From the NCBI RefSeq assembly GCF_019331695.1, contig NZ_JAHBBI010000001.1, positions 248,001-312,000 on the forward strand: a stretch of DNA of 64,000 nt, given 5' to 3'. Origin of the DNA: Bifidobacterium pluvialisilvae (lineage in GTDB: Bacteria; Actinomycetota; Actinomycetes; Actinomycetales; Bifidobacteriaceae). The position numbers and the translations under genes were made by a program. This document shows, piece after piece, positions 47,657 through 58,936 of this stretch (positions are counted from its first letter, which is position 1; the number at the start of each line of letters is the position of its first letter). The notes below the pieces were generated by a model. That model did not search any database. It saw only the letters and a program-made list of their open reading frames with translations, and was not told where the DNA came from.

Positions 47657-48429
47657 TTTCCGCGGAGATGTTCCTGCGTTCCCACCCGATGGTCGTGCCG
47701 GATGGGAACGCCAAGGATGATACCGCAGATGCAACGCGGATTCAGGACGCCGGGGCCCCTTCCGATCGGGACGTCGCGTCGAACGGATTCGCATCATCGG
47801 ACCGTTCCCGTCCCACGGGATCGTTCGGTACGACGCCCGACGATACCGATAGGCCGAATACGGTGTCTCGGCGGGGACGCCGCCGTCAATCCGCCCGCAC
47901 TCCCAAGCGAGGGGGATTCGGTGTGCGTTCCCACTCCGGTCGCTTCGAGGGGCCGGAGAATCCCGCGGACTATGAGGCATGTCGCGAGGCCGCTCTGACA
48001 TTGCTCGATGCGGCGCCGCGGTCGTCTGGTGCGTTGGAGGAACGTTTGATGGCCAAGGGATACGAGTCGGCGGTCGTCGGGCGGGTGATGCGGTGGCTCG
48101 TCGATGTGGGGTTCGTCGACGATGAGGCCTATGCGCAGTCCATGGTCCGGTATTGCCTGTCCCGTCGGCTGGGACGTGTGGGCACGCTGCGTGAGCTGAT
48201 GCGTAGGGGGGTGGACCGTTCGCTGGCCGAGCGTGTGGTCGCGTGGTTTGAAGGGACTGACGCCTTCGTGGAATCGGCGTACGAGCTGGGGCGGCGTGTC
48301 GCGCGTAAGACCGAAGGCATGGATGTGGAAAAGCGTCGCCGTCGGCTGTGGGGCGCCGGTGGCCGCAAGGGGCACGATCCCTCCGTCATCCGCCGGGTCG
48401 CGGAGGATTTGTTTGGCGTGGGTGCGTGA
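47653..48429 (+). CDS. recX: RecX, regulator of RecA
   Basis: This 258-residue protein has an ATG overlapping the recA stop. RecX inhibits RecA filament growth. About 100 N-terminal residues are basic and low-complexity. The RecX helical repeats begin at [20 protein letters not shown] and continue [40 protein letters not shown] and [18 protein letters not shown]. The long N-terminal extension is common in actinobacteria. The gene ends 17 bases before the 3' end of the opposing rnpB. Confidence 0.92.
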   Translation: MISAEMFLRSHPMVVPDGNAKDDTADATRIQDAGAPSDRDVASNGFASSDRSRPTGSFGTTPDDTDRPNTVSRRGRRRQSARTPKRGGFGVRSHSGRFEGPENPADYEACREAALTLLDAAPRSSGALEERLMAKGYESAVVGRVMRWLVDVGFVDDEAYAQSMVRYCLSRRLGRVGTLRELMRRGVDRSLAERVVAWFEGTDAFVESAYELGRRVARKTEGMDVEKRRRRLWGAGGRKGHDPSVIRRVAEDLFGVGA

Positions 48430-48445
48430 TTCGAATGATGTGGGA

Positions 48446-48825
48446 TGAGACCCCTTATACCCCGGGTTCTGTCGTGCGCGGCCGCAAGCGGTCATGCACG
48501 GATGGCCATCCATCTCGACCTGACGTCGCCGCCAGGCTCTAGCAGCCTACCCGAAGGCACGGGCGAGCAGCCCTTGACGCCTTCTGCTTGGCCTTGCTCC
48601 CGATGAGGCTTGCCATGCGGCTTTCCGTTGCCGGAAGCCCGGTGGTCTCTTACACCGCCGTTTCACCCTTACCCGGCCGAAGCCGGGCGGTCTGTTCTCT
48701 GCTGCGCTATCTCTCAGGTCGCCCTGGGCGGACGTTATCCGCCATCGTGCTCTGTGGAGCCCGGAAGTTCCTCAACCGGCGTCCCTTGCGGGGTGCCGGC
48801 CGCGGCCATCAAGGGGTCTCAGAGA
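48446..48825 (-). ncRNA. rnpB: RNase P RNA (bacterial class A)
   Basis: On the minus strand, TGAGACCCCTT at the 5' end pairs with AAGGGGTCTCA at the 3' end to form helix P1. Between them are conserved catalytic pieces: GAGGAACTTCCGGGCTCCAC, CCTGAGAGATAGCGCAGCAG, GGGTAAGGGTGAAACGGCGG, GTAAGAGACCACCG and, near the 3' end, ACGACAGAACCCGGGGTATA. These order as in CR-I to CR-V of class A RNase P RNA, with a length of about 380. The ends are set by the P1 helix and are approximate. The RNA matures tRNA 5' ends. Confidence 0.92.
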
Positions 48826-48978
48826 GAACAGCATAGCATCCATGGTGAACACGGGTTTTCATTACGCTGAATTCCACAAAAATTTCGTTTTGTCGGTTAG
48901 AATCGTAGGTATCCCTTCGGCGAGGTTGCCGTTGGGTGTCCACAGCGGTGCAACAGCCGCTTGACAAAGGAGGTTCAC

Positions 48979-49644
48979 ATGGAAATCGTGGTTACCGGGC
49001 GTCACACGCAGATCAAGCAGAGGTTCCGTGATGTCGTCGAGAACAAGATGAATCGTGTGACCGCAATCGCGCCCGATGCGCAGCGCGCCCAGATCGTGGT
49101 GACGCATGAGGGCAATCCCCGCCAGGCCGATACCGCCAAGAAGGTCGAGATCACGGTCATCGCCGGACGCACCGTCGTCCGTGCCGAGGCCTCCAGCACC
49201 GACGAGTTCAGCGCCCTCGATCTGGCACTCGACAAGCTGACGCTTCGTCTGCGTCGTTCCCGTGACCGTCGCAAGGACCATCGTCGCGGATACACCAATC
49301 CGCAGCCCGTCGACCTCGGTGTGGTCGAGCCGCCCGTCGTCGAGGAGGAGCCGGCCGAGGAACCGAGCAACAGCCCCGCCGACGCCGTGGCCGGAGATCT
49401 TGGTCCGGGCGAATCCGTCGAGGTCCAGGTCGGCGACACCCCGATCGTCATCCGCCGCAAGCTGCACATCGCCGAGCCGATGAGCATCGATGAGGCCCTG
49501 TACGAGATGGAGCTGATCGGACACGACTTCTTCCTGTTCGTCAACAAGGAGACCGGCCGTCCGTCGGTCGTCTACCATCGCCACGGCTGGAGCTACGGCG
49601 TGTTCGAGATCGACACCCCCGAGAATGTGAACAAGGCCAAGTAA
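48979..49644 (+). CDS. hpf: Long-form ribosome hibernation promoting factor
   Basis: AAAGGAGG lies at a perfect distance from the ATG at 48979 (221 residues). Long HPF dimerises 70S ribosomes into 100S particles in resting cells. The N-terminal ribosome-binding domain (1-105) reads MEIVVTGRHTQIKQRFRDVV, ALDLALDKLTLRLRRSRDRR and a basic stretch. An acidic linker leads to the C-terminal dimerisation domain, IVIRRKLHIAEPMSIDEALY, then HDFFLFVNKETGRPSVVYHR and HGWSYGVFEI. All is typical. It is divergent from rnpB. Confidence 0.95.
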   Translation: MEIVVTGRHTQIKQRFRDVVENKMNRVTAIAPDAQRAQIVVTHEGNPRQADTAKKVEITVIAGRTVVRAEASSTDEFSALDLALDKLTLRLRRSRDRRKDHRRGYTNPQPVDLGVVEPPVVEEEPAEEPSNSPADAVAGDLGPGESVEVQVGDTPIVIRRKLHIAEPMSIDEALYEMELIGHDFFLFVNKETGRPSVVYHRHGWSYGVFEIDTPENVNKAK

Positions 49645-49664
49645 CGGCCCCACATCCGTTGCGG

Positions 49665-49693
49665 AACGCCCCCGGATCATGTCCGGGGGCGTT
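49665..49693 (+). terminator. Hairpin after hpf
   Basis: AACGCCCCCGGA (49665-49676) pairs perfectly with TCCGGGGGCGTT (49682-49693), followed by CGTTTG. The T tract is weak, so termination may be partial. Confidence 0.7.
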
Positions 49694-49854
49694 CGTTTGT
49701 GAATGCGAACAACGGCTCCATGCCGGGATTTTCCCGTAAAACCTCCGGGAAGAAAACGAAAATCGGAACAATCGCGTACTATGGATGCAGTTTGTGCCTG
49801 AACAGGGCTCGTAGTCCAGGCGCAAGAACACAGACACAGTTGAGGAGATAACTC

Positions 49855-52818
<2,964 letters not shown>

Positions 52819-52823
52819 GGGAA

Positions 52824-52887
52824 GACGGGGCATCATGCCCCGTCTATGATAGGCGCCCCGCGGATGATGTCCGCGGGGCGCCTTTTT
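52824..52887 (+). terminator. Double hairpin terminator after secA
   Basis: A first small hairpin (GACGGGGC with GCCCCGTC, 52824-52844) is followed by a 14-bp perfect stem (52851-52864 with 52870-52883) and TTTT. The second alone is a strong intrinsic terminator. Confidence 0.9.
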
Positions 52888-52917
52888 CGTATAGTGGAAC
52901 ATCCGACGTCGGGACGG

Positions 52918-52945
52918 TGGACGCGTAACGGATAATCGCTACAAT
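52918..52945 (+). promoter_or_regulatory. Predicted promoter of trpD
   Basis: TGGACG (52918-52923) and TACAAT (52940-52945) are spaced by 16 bases, about 45 bases before the trpD start. No leader peptide or attenuator-like Trp codons are visible between. Confidence 0.55.
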
Positions 52946-52990
52946 GGCACCGAATGCAACACTGGCGAATACGCCAAGGAGGAATCAGCG

Positions 52991-54043
52991 ATGACCGAAC
53001 CATTCACATGGAAAGCAGTTCTTACCAAGCTCGTGCAGGGGGAGCATCTGAGCGCCGAGGAAAGTGAGTGGTACGTCGACGACCTTATGAAGGGCCAGGC
53101 GAACCCCGCCGCCGTGGGCGCCGTCCTGGCCATGCAGCAGCAGCTCGGTCTGACGCCGGAGGAGGTGTCCGGCGCGGCCAAGGCCATGGTGTCGCATGCC
53201 GTGCCGCTCAACGTCTCCGGTGAGACCACCGACATCGTCGGCACCGGCGGCGACGGCTTCGCCACCGTCAACCTGTCCACCATGGGATCGGTCGCCGCGG
53301 CCGCCGCCGGCGTCAAGATCGTCAAGCACGGCAACCGCGCCGCCTCCTCGAAGTGCGGCGCCGCCGACGTGCTCGAGGCCCTCGGCCTGCCGTTGGACCT
53401 CGCACCGGAGGCCGTCGGCGAGGTGGGCGACGAAGTGGGCATCACCTTCGCGTTCGCCCGCACCTTCCACCCGGCCATGCGCTTTGTCGGACCGATTCGC
53501 GCCGCACTCGGCATCCCGTGCGTGTTCAACGTGCTGGGGCCCCTGACCAACCCCGCCAAGCCCGCCCACGTGGCCATCGGCTGCGCCAAGCGTGAGGTCA
53601 GCCCGATCATGGCCGCCGTGTATGCCGCCAACGGCCAGACCGGCATGGTATACACCTCGCACGAGGGTATGGACGAGCTCGCGCCCACCGGTCCGGTCTC
53701 CGTCTGGGAGATTCGCGACGGCAAGGTCGTCGAGACCGAATTCGACCCGACCGTCGAACTCGGCCTCGCGAAGATCGACGTCGCCGACCTGAAGGGCGGC
53801 GAGCCCGAGGTCAACGCGGCCGCATTCCGTGACTTCGTCGACGGCAAGGACATCCCCGCCCGCACCACGGCGTTGCTCAACGCCGCGTCCGCGATTGTGG
53901 CCGATGGTCATCTGATCGGGGACGGCACTTTGGCCGAGCGCTTCCGTGAGGCGTATGCCCTCGCCGAGAAGACCGTCGACTCCGGCAAGGCGTCGGAATT
54001 GCTCGACCGTTGGATCGAGGCCGCCCGGTCGAAGAAGGCCTGA
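52991..54043 (+). CDS. trpD: Anthranilate phosphoribosyltransferase
   Basis: AAGGAGG lies upstream of the ATG; 350 residues. TrpD joins anthranilate and phosphoribosyl pyrophosphate in tryptophan synthesis. The PRPP site shows TDIVGTGGDGFATVNLST (about residue 80), KHGNRAASSKCGAADVLEAL (about 113) and the conserved FNVLGPLTNPAKPAHVAIGC (about 180). Metal ligands are in the TSHEGMDELAPTG stretch. No other trp gene is near, so trpD stands alone between secA and glucokinase. Confidence 0.96.
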   Translation: MTEPFTWKAVLTKLVQGEHLSAEESEWYVDDLMKGQANPAAVGAVLAMQQQLGLTPEEVSGAAKAMVSHAVPLNVSGETTDIVGTGGDGFATVNLSTMGSVAAAAAGVKIVKHGNRAASSKCGAADVLEALGLPLDLAPEAVGEVGDEVGITFAFARTFHPAMRFVGPIRAALGIPCVFNVLGPLTNPAKPAHVAIGCAKREVSPIMAAVYAANGQTGMVYTSHEGMDELAPTGPVSVWEIRDGKVVETEFDPTVELGLAKIDVADLKGGEPEVNAAAFRDFVDGKDIPARTTALLNAASAIVADGHLIGDGTLAERFREAYALAEKTVDSGKASELLDRWIEAARSKKA

Positions 54044-54378
54044 TGCGAGCGGTGCCGATGCGTTCGTCGCATGATTGCGGCGGACGCCGGTGCCATCGGG
54101 AGGTCTTCCCATCAACGTCATGCCCCGGCATCAGTGCGATGACGGGGCATTGTCGTACGTGTACGCATCCGCGTTCACGTACGTCGGGCGTATGCCGGCA
54201 GGGCTGCCCGTCTTGGTGCGGAAGGTTGATATCCGACATTAAAAAACCAACCGGTCGGTAGGATTTTCGGCGTGTCGTTTTCTCCGCTGGTATCATGGCA
54301 GTGTTGAACGTTCTAATCCCCATCGCGCGATGCCTCATCGAAGAACATCGGCGATGGGAGCGGCGACAGGGAGGATTC
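54044..54378. other. Gene-free spacer with hairpin and dyad between trpD and glucokinase
   Basis: ATGCCCCG (54120-54127) pairs with CGGGGCAT (54143-54150) in a hairpin that may end trpD transcription, though no T tract follows. CGTACGTG (54154-54161) and CACGTACG (54176-54183) form a second perfect dyad with a 14-base loop. Beyond it the sequence is AT-richer (ATTAAAAAACC) and probably holds the glucokinase promoter. No gene is evident. Confidence 0.6.
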
Positions 54379-55332
54379 ATGTACACACTGGGCATCGATA
54401 TCGGCGGCACGAAGATCGCGGGCGCCGTCTGCGACGAGAACGACAAGGTCCTCAGCCAATGGCGTGTTCCCACGCCGACCGACCCCGACGAGATCAACGA
54501 CTGCATCATCGAAATCTATAACGAGGCGCTCAAGCTCCACTCCGACATCCCCACCATGGGCATCTCGGCGGCGGGCAACGTCAAGGCCGACCGCCGCACC
54601 ATGAGCTTCTCGGCGAACATCGCCAAGTGGATCGACTACCCCCTGGCGGACCGCATCGAGGAACTGACCGACGGCAGGTGCAAGGTCGTCGTGGAGAACG
54701 ACGCCAACTGCGCCGGATGGGGTGAGTACATCCTCGGCGCCGGCCGGGGCAGCCGCAACATGGTCATGCTCACCGTGGGCACCGGTCTCGGCGGCGCCGT
54801 CATCATCAACGGCGAACTCTACCGCGGCTCCTTCGGCATGGCCGCCGAGCTCGGCCACCTGCCCATGGTCTCCGACGGCGACTTCTGCGGCTGTGGTCTG
54901 CGCGGGTGCGCGGAACGCTACACCTCCGGCAACGCGCTGGAGCGCTTCGCCCGCGCCGGCATCCGCCGCATGCCGCAGAAGGCCACGCGTCTTCTCGAGC
55001 TGTGCGGGGGAGACGTCCATGCGCTCGAAGGCAAGATGGTGTCCCAGGCGGCCCAGGAGGGCGACGAACTGGCCCTGTACGCCTTCGGCAAGATCGGCGA
55101 ATGGCTGGGGCGCACCATGGCCGCCATCGCCGCGGTGATCGACCCCGACGTCTTCGTCGTGGGCGGCGGCGTCGTGTCCGTGGGCGACATCCTGCTGAAG
55201 CCCGCACGATACAACTACGTGCGTTTCCTGGAGGCGGCGGCCTACCGTGAGCACGCGAAGATCCTTCCCGCCACCGCGGGCGGCGACGCGGGCATGATCG
55301 GAGCCGCCGATCTGGCGCGTCGCAATGTGTGA
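54379..55332 (+). CDS. glk: ROK-family glucokinase
   Basis: AGGGAGGA precedes the ATG at 54379 (317 residues). It phosphorylates glucose to glucose-6-phosphate, feeding the bifid shunt. The ATP site is LGIDIGGTKIAGAVCDEN (residues 4-22). The sugar-binding and catalytic stretch VVVENDANCAGWGEYILGAG is near 105-125, and GTGLGGAVIINGELYRGSFG is near 140. The ROK zinc motif is CGCGLRGCAERYTSGNAL (about 175). The C-terminal phosphate loop is VFVVGGGVVSVGD. Glucose specificity is inferred from close similarity to actinobacterial glucokinases. A strong terminator follows. Confidence 0.9.
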   Translation: MYTLGIDIGGTKIAGAVCDENDKVLSQWRVPTPTDPDEINDCIIEIYNEALKLHSDIPTMGISAAGNVKADRRTMSFSANIAKWIDYPLADRIEELTDGRCKVVVENDANCAGWGEYILGAGRGSRNMVMLTVGTGLGGAVIINGELYRGSFGMAAELGHLPMVSDGDFCGCGLRGCAERYTSGNALERFARAGIRRMPQKATRLLELCGGDVHALEGKMVSQAAQEGDELALYAFGKIGEWLGRTMAAIAAVIDPDVFVVGGGVVSVGDILLKPARYNYVRFLEAAAYREHAKILPATAGGDAGMIGAADLARRNV

Positions 55333-55350
55333 CGCCACGTCGTCGTCATG

Positions 55351-55404
55351 ACGGGCGGTGTCCGTGTGCCCCGAAATGTGGGAGCGCGGACACCGCCCGT
55401 TTTC
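55351..55404 (+). terminator. Terminator of glucokinase
   Basis: ACGGGCGGTGTCCG (55351-55364) pairs perfectly with CGGACACCGCCCGT (55387-55400), with a further partly paired loop, and TTTTC follows. It is a clear intrinsic terminator. Confidence 0.88.
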
Positions 55405-55457
55405 TTGTCCTTCCGGAGACGCTTACGCCACGATGGCCATGCGGCCGTGGAGGACGG

Positions 55458-56003
55458 TCACACCCGTGCCCCGTCGTCGAAGACGTCGCGGCGGGTCTCG
55501 GTGTGCCCCCGATGCCGGGCGAACAGGCCGCCTGCGCCAATCAGCGTCATCACTCCGCACACCGTGCCCAGCAGCGAGGCCATCGACGGCAGCAACACGG
55601 CCGCCACCAGTCCGAGTACCCCCGCCACCAGCAGGATGACGAACAGCAGACCGCTCCCGCTGATCGGACCGAGGGATGGGTTCGGAGGAGTGAACGTCGA
55701 ATCCCCGTCCATCATCTCATCGACGTCCAGCCAGCTGCTGTTCCTGAAGTCGCGGGGGCCCCGGCCTGCCGGGGGAGCCTGGGCGAACGCCTCCGCCTTG
55801 AGGTCCTGTACGTTGAACTGCGCCTTCTTCTTCTCCGCCTTGCGGGCGGCCTTGTCGAATTTCCGCGCGCTGCGCGAACGGGCCACCTCGTCCAGATCGT
55901 TCTCGTGGGACGAGATGAACTCCTCCCACTGCCGACGTTCGTCGTCGTTTGCACCGTCGTTTGAAGACGGCGGGTTCGCATTGCTATCCTTGTTGCCAGT
56001 CAT
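55458..56003 (-). CDS. Small membrane protein, unknown function
   Basis: This 181-residue protein starts at an ATG at 56003 with no Shine-Dalgarno, so it may be leaderless. The N-terminal 90 residues are hydrophilic and rich in charged residues (RKFDKAARKAEKKKAQFNVQ, then GPRDFRNSSWLDVDEMM). Two hydrophobic helices follow: GLLFVILLVAGVLGLVAAVL (about 118-138) and SLLGTVCGVMTLIGAGGLFA (about 144-163). The end is basic then acidic. The layout is that of bifidobacterial membrane proteins with helical cytoplasmic tails. It is divergent from plsC (48 bases between starts). Confidence 0.75.
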   Translation of the reverse strand: MTGNKDSNANPPSSNDGANDDERRQWEEFISSHENDLDEVARSRSARKFDKAARKAEKKKAQFNVQDLKAEAFAQAPPAGRGPRDFRNSSWLDVDEMMDGDSTFTPPNPSLGPISGSGLLFVILLVAGVLGLVAAVLLPSMASLLGTVCGVMTLIGAGGLFARHRGHTETRRDVFDDGARV

Positions 56004-56051
56004 ATCTATAACTGTAACCGTGAATCTGCCGTCGTACGGCTTGGAGGTATC

Positions 56052-56741
56052 GTGCTTTACTGGTTCTTCGTCAGACTGCTGGGGCCGTTGGCCCGTCACC
56101 GGTTCAATCCCACCGTCAAGGGGCTGAACAACATTCCGAGGAAGGGCGGCGCCATCATCGCGGCGAACCATCTCGCGGTCATCGATGACGGCCTGCTGCC
56201 GCTGGTCTCGCCCCGTATGATCCATTTCATGGGCAAGGCCGAGTACTTCGAGGGCAAGGGCATCAAGGGATGGTTCAAGAAGTGGTGGTTCACATCGGTG
56301 GGCGTGTTCCCCGTCGACCGTTCCGGCGGCAAGAAGTCGTTGGGCGCGTTGGAGACGGCCCGCAAGATTCTTGAAGACGGCCACCTGTTCGGCATCCATC
56401 CCGAAGGCACCCGCAGCCCGGACGGGCGTCTGTACCGCGGCCATACCGGCGTGGCACGTCTCGCACTGGAGACCGGATGCCCGATCATCCCCACGGCGAT
56501 CATCGGCACCCGTGATCTGCAGAAGCCCGGCCAGGTGATTCCCGGCAAGGGAAGCACCACGGTCATCTTCGGCAAGCCCATCATCGTGAGGAAGGTGGCG
56601 GCCGATCAGCTCAACCACGATGAGCTTCGCGAACTGACCGACAGGATGATGAGAATCATCGGCGAGGCCAGCGGGCAGGAATACGTGGACGAATACGCGC
56701 AGAAGGTGAAGCAGCGGCTCGCCGCCAGGTCCGAAGGCTGA
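56052..56741 (+). CDS. plsC: 1-acyl-sn-glycerol-3-phosphate acyltransferase
   Basis: GGAGG precedes the GTG start; 229 residues. PlsC makes phosphatidic acid, the lipid precursor upstream of pgsA. The acyltransferase motifs are visible: GGAIIAANHLAVIDDGLLPL (N-H-x4-D, about 32-50), FPVDRSGGKKS, FGIHPEGTRSPDGRLYRGHT (E-G-T-R, about 113-130) and GCPIIPTAIIGT. No long hydrophobic helix apart from the N-terminal one. It ends with a strong hairpin before the kinase gene, which converges on it. Confidence 0.9.
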   Translation: MLYWFFVRLLGPLARHRFNPTVKGLNNIPRKGGAIIAANHLAVIDDGLLPLVSPRMIHFMGKAEYFEGKGIKGWFKKWWFTSVGVFPVDRSGGKKSLGALETARKILEDGHLFGIHPEGTRSPDGRLYRGHTGVARLALETGCPIIPTAIIGTRDLQKPGQVIPGKGSTTVIFGKPIIVRKVAADQLNHDELRELTDRMMRIIGEASGQEYVDEYAQKVKQRLAARSEG

Positions 56742-56767
56742 TCGGCGGGATAACGGGATGACAGGAT

Positions 56768-56808
56768 GACGAAAGGGGCGGGGCCGCATGGGCTCCGCCC
56801 CTTTCGTC
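56768..56808. terminator. Bidirectional hairpin terminator between plsC and the PASTA kinase
   Basis: GACGAAAGGGGCGG (56768-56781) pairs with CCGCCCCTTTCGTC (56795-56808). In the plus direction CGTCAT follows; on the other strand a purine-rich flank occurs. It lies between convergent genes. Confidence 0.7.
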
Positions 56809-56840
56809 ATCGCCTCTGGCAGGCGGTGGCGGTGGGCCGA

Positions 56841-58889
56841 TCACACCACGGTGAGCGTCACGACCGTGGCTTTGCCCTTGGCGTCGCGCAGGCGCACCTG
56901 CTTGCCCGGATCGGGGCTCTGTAGCCGGACCGTATGGGTGATATTGCCCAACGGGGCGGATACCTTGACGTCGAGGCCAAGGGCCTTGAGCGTCTTGGTG
57001 GCCTCGTCCTGGCTCTTGCCACGGACGTCGGGGACCGTCACCATCTGCGGGCCCTTGGAGACCACCAGACTCACCGCATCGCCCCAATGCAGCTGCGCGC
57101 CGGCGTTGACGGATGCGGAGACGACCTTGCCACTGGCCACCGTGTCGGAGTACTGCTCCGTGACCGAGACCTTCAGCCGGGCCTCGTTCAGGGACGCGAC
57201 GGCGTCCGCCCTGCTCCGGCCGACGACCGTCGGCATGGCCACCGGTTTGAGCCCCTTGGACAGGGTGACGGTGACACGGGCGTTGTGTTTCACCGTGGCG
57301 CCCGGCTTGGGGTCGATGGACAGAATCGCGCCCTCCGGCACGTCCATCGAATACTCGTCCTTGGATTCGTCATGCGTGATGTTCGAGAATCCCGTCCGGC
57401 GAAGCGCGTTGATGGGATCCTTGCCATTGGCGGAGTTCGCGTCGGCGATGTCCGCGGGGACGGTCAGCTGGCGCACCCCCTTGGAGACGACCAAGCGCAT
57501 GGATTCGTTGTTCCGCTTGCTGACATGGTCGCCCGCATTGGCCGGCGTGGCGGAGATGATATCGCCCTTGGCGACGGTGTCGCTGAATTCCTCGCTGGAT
57601 TCGTAGGGGATTCCCGCCACCTTGAGCGTGTCCTCGTAGTCCGTGAAGCTTGCGCCCCGGAGCGGGCAGGCCCGGTTCTCGGTGCATTGGACGTCGGTGG
57701 GCGCGGGCACGCTCCAATAGCTGCCGGGGCCGAGATAATACCACCAGGCGAATCCGCCGCCTCCCATGGCGAGCAGTACGACGAGCATGATCGCCGTGAC
57801 AATTATCACCCGGCGCCGCGGCCCTTTCCGGCCCTTGGCCGTGGACCCCTCGTCGTAACCGGAATGCTGGGCCGGAAGGTCGTGACGCAGCATCTCACGC
57901 CGTTCGTCGTCGCCTTCATCGCCGTCGTCGGCGGCGAACGGCATGGCGGCGCCGGCGCGTGGCCCGTCCGAAGAAGGGAGCACGCTGGTCGCGTTCGGCG
58001 TCGGGGAACCGGCCACGCGGTACGACAGTTCGGAGGGCGTCAGCCCGTTGGCGAAACCGTGCAGCTCCCGCAGGGCCGCCATGGCGTCGTCCGGGCGGTC
58101 CGACACCATACGGCAGGTCAGATGTGCGATGAACTCGGATACGGGGCGGGGCATGCCCGGATATCTGCCGGCCAGGGCGGGAACGTCCTCATGGACGTGT
58201 TTGAACACCATCGTCACCGGGTTGTCGGCGCTGAAGGGCACGTCACCGGCAAGCATCTCCCACGCCATGATGCCCACCGAGTACAGGTCGCCCTGCGGGG
58301 TGGCCTGGTTGTGCTCGATCATCTCGGGGGCGAGGTAGGCGGCCGTTCCCAGCAGCATGCCCGTGGTGGCGAGCGTGGCCTGCGAGGCCGCCTTCGCCAG
58401 CCCGAAATCGGTGATCTGCACGCGACCGCGCTCGTTGAGCAGGATGTTCTCCGGCTTGATGTCGCGATGCACCACGCCCACGCCGTGCGCCGCGGACAGG
58501 CCGTCGAGAATCTCCTCGATGATGCGCATCGTCTCGCGGACGGTGAACGTGCCGATCCGGTTCATCTCGTACCGCAGATTGACGCCGTGCACGTATTCCA
58601 TGACCAGATAGTCGAGACCGTCGAATTCCCCGGTGTCATAGATCTGCACGATGTGCGGGTTGGCGATGGCCGCCGCCGAACGGGCCTCCCGGCGGAAGCG
58701 CTCCACGAACTGGTCGCGGTGCGGCCCCTGCGCCAGCTGCGTATGCATGATCTTGATGGCGACGGTACGTGCAAGACGGGTGTCATCGGCCTCATAGACG
58801 GTGGCCATGCCGCCTTCCGCGATTCTCCGCGTGATCGTGTACCGGCCGTCGATGGTCTGTCCGATAAGGGTTCCCGTCACTTCACTCAT
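56841..58889 (-). CDS. pknB: PASTA-domain Ser/Thr protein kinase
   Basis: This 682-residue kinase of the PknB/Stk type senses cell-wall fragments and controls growth and division. The kinase domain (about 15-270) shows IAEGGMATVYEADDTRLART, the lysine VAIKIMHTQL, the catalytic loop VVHRDIKPENILL, DFGLAKAAS and APEMIEHN. After a hydrophilic stretch comes one helix, VIIVTAIMLVVLLAMGGGGF (about 375-395). About four PASTA repeats follow, for example LKPVAMPTVVGRSRADAVAS and VTVPDVRGKSQDEATKTLKA. No further PASTA kinase is seen in the window. It follows the polyprenyl synthase gene by 47 bases. Confidence 0.95.
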   Translation of the reverse strand: MSEVTGTLIGQTIDGRYTITRRIAEGGMATVYEADDTRLARTVAIKIMHTQLAQGPHRDQFVERFRREARSAAAIANPHIVQIYDTGEFDGLDYLVMEYVHGVNLRYEMNRIGTFTVRETMRIIEEILDGLSAAHGVGVVHRDIKPENILLNERGRVQITDFGLAKAASQATLATTGMLLGTAAYLAPEMIEHNQATPQGDLYSVGIMAWEMLAGDVPFSADNPVTMVFKHVHEDVPALAGRYPGMPRPVSEFIAHLTCRMVSDRPDDAMAALRELHGFANGLTPSELSYRVAGSPTPNATSVLPSSDGPRAGAAMPFAADDGDEGDDERREMLRHDLPAQHSGYDEGSTAKGRKGPRRRVIIVTAIMLVVLLAMGGGGFAWWYYLGPGSYWSVPAPTDVQCTENRACPLRGASFTDYEDTLKVAGIPYESSEEFSDTVAKGDIISATPANAGDHVSKRNNESMRLVVSKGVRQLTVPADIADANSANGKDPINALRRTGFSNITHDESKDEYSMDVPEGAILSIDPKPGATVKHNARVTVTLSKGLKPVAMPTVVGRSRADAVASLNEARLKVSVTEQYSDTVASGKVVSASVNAGAQLHWGDAVSLVVSKGPQMVTVPDVRGKSQDEATKTLKALGLDVKVSAPLGNITHTVRLQSPDPGKQVRLRDAKGKATVVTLTVV

Positions 58890-58936
58890 GGTTCATATAC
58901 TACGTTTCATTCGGGCCTCGGCGCCGCATGGACGCG

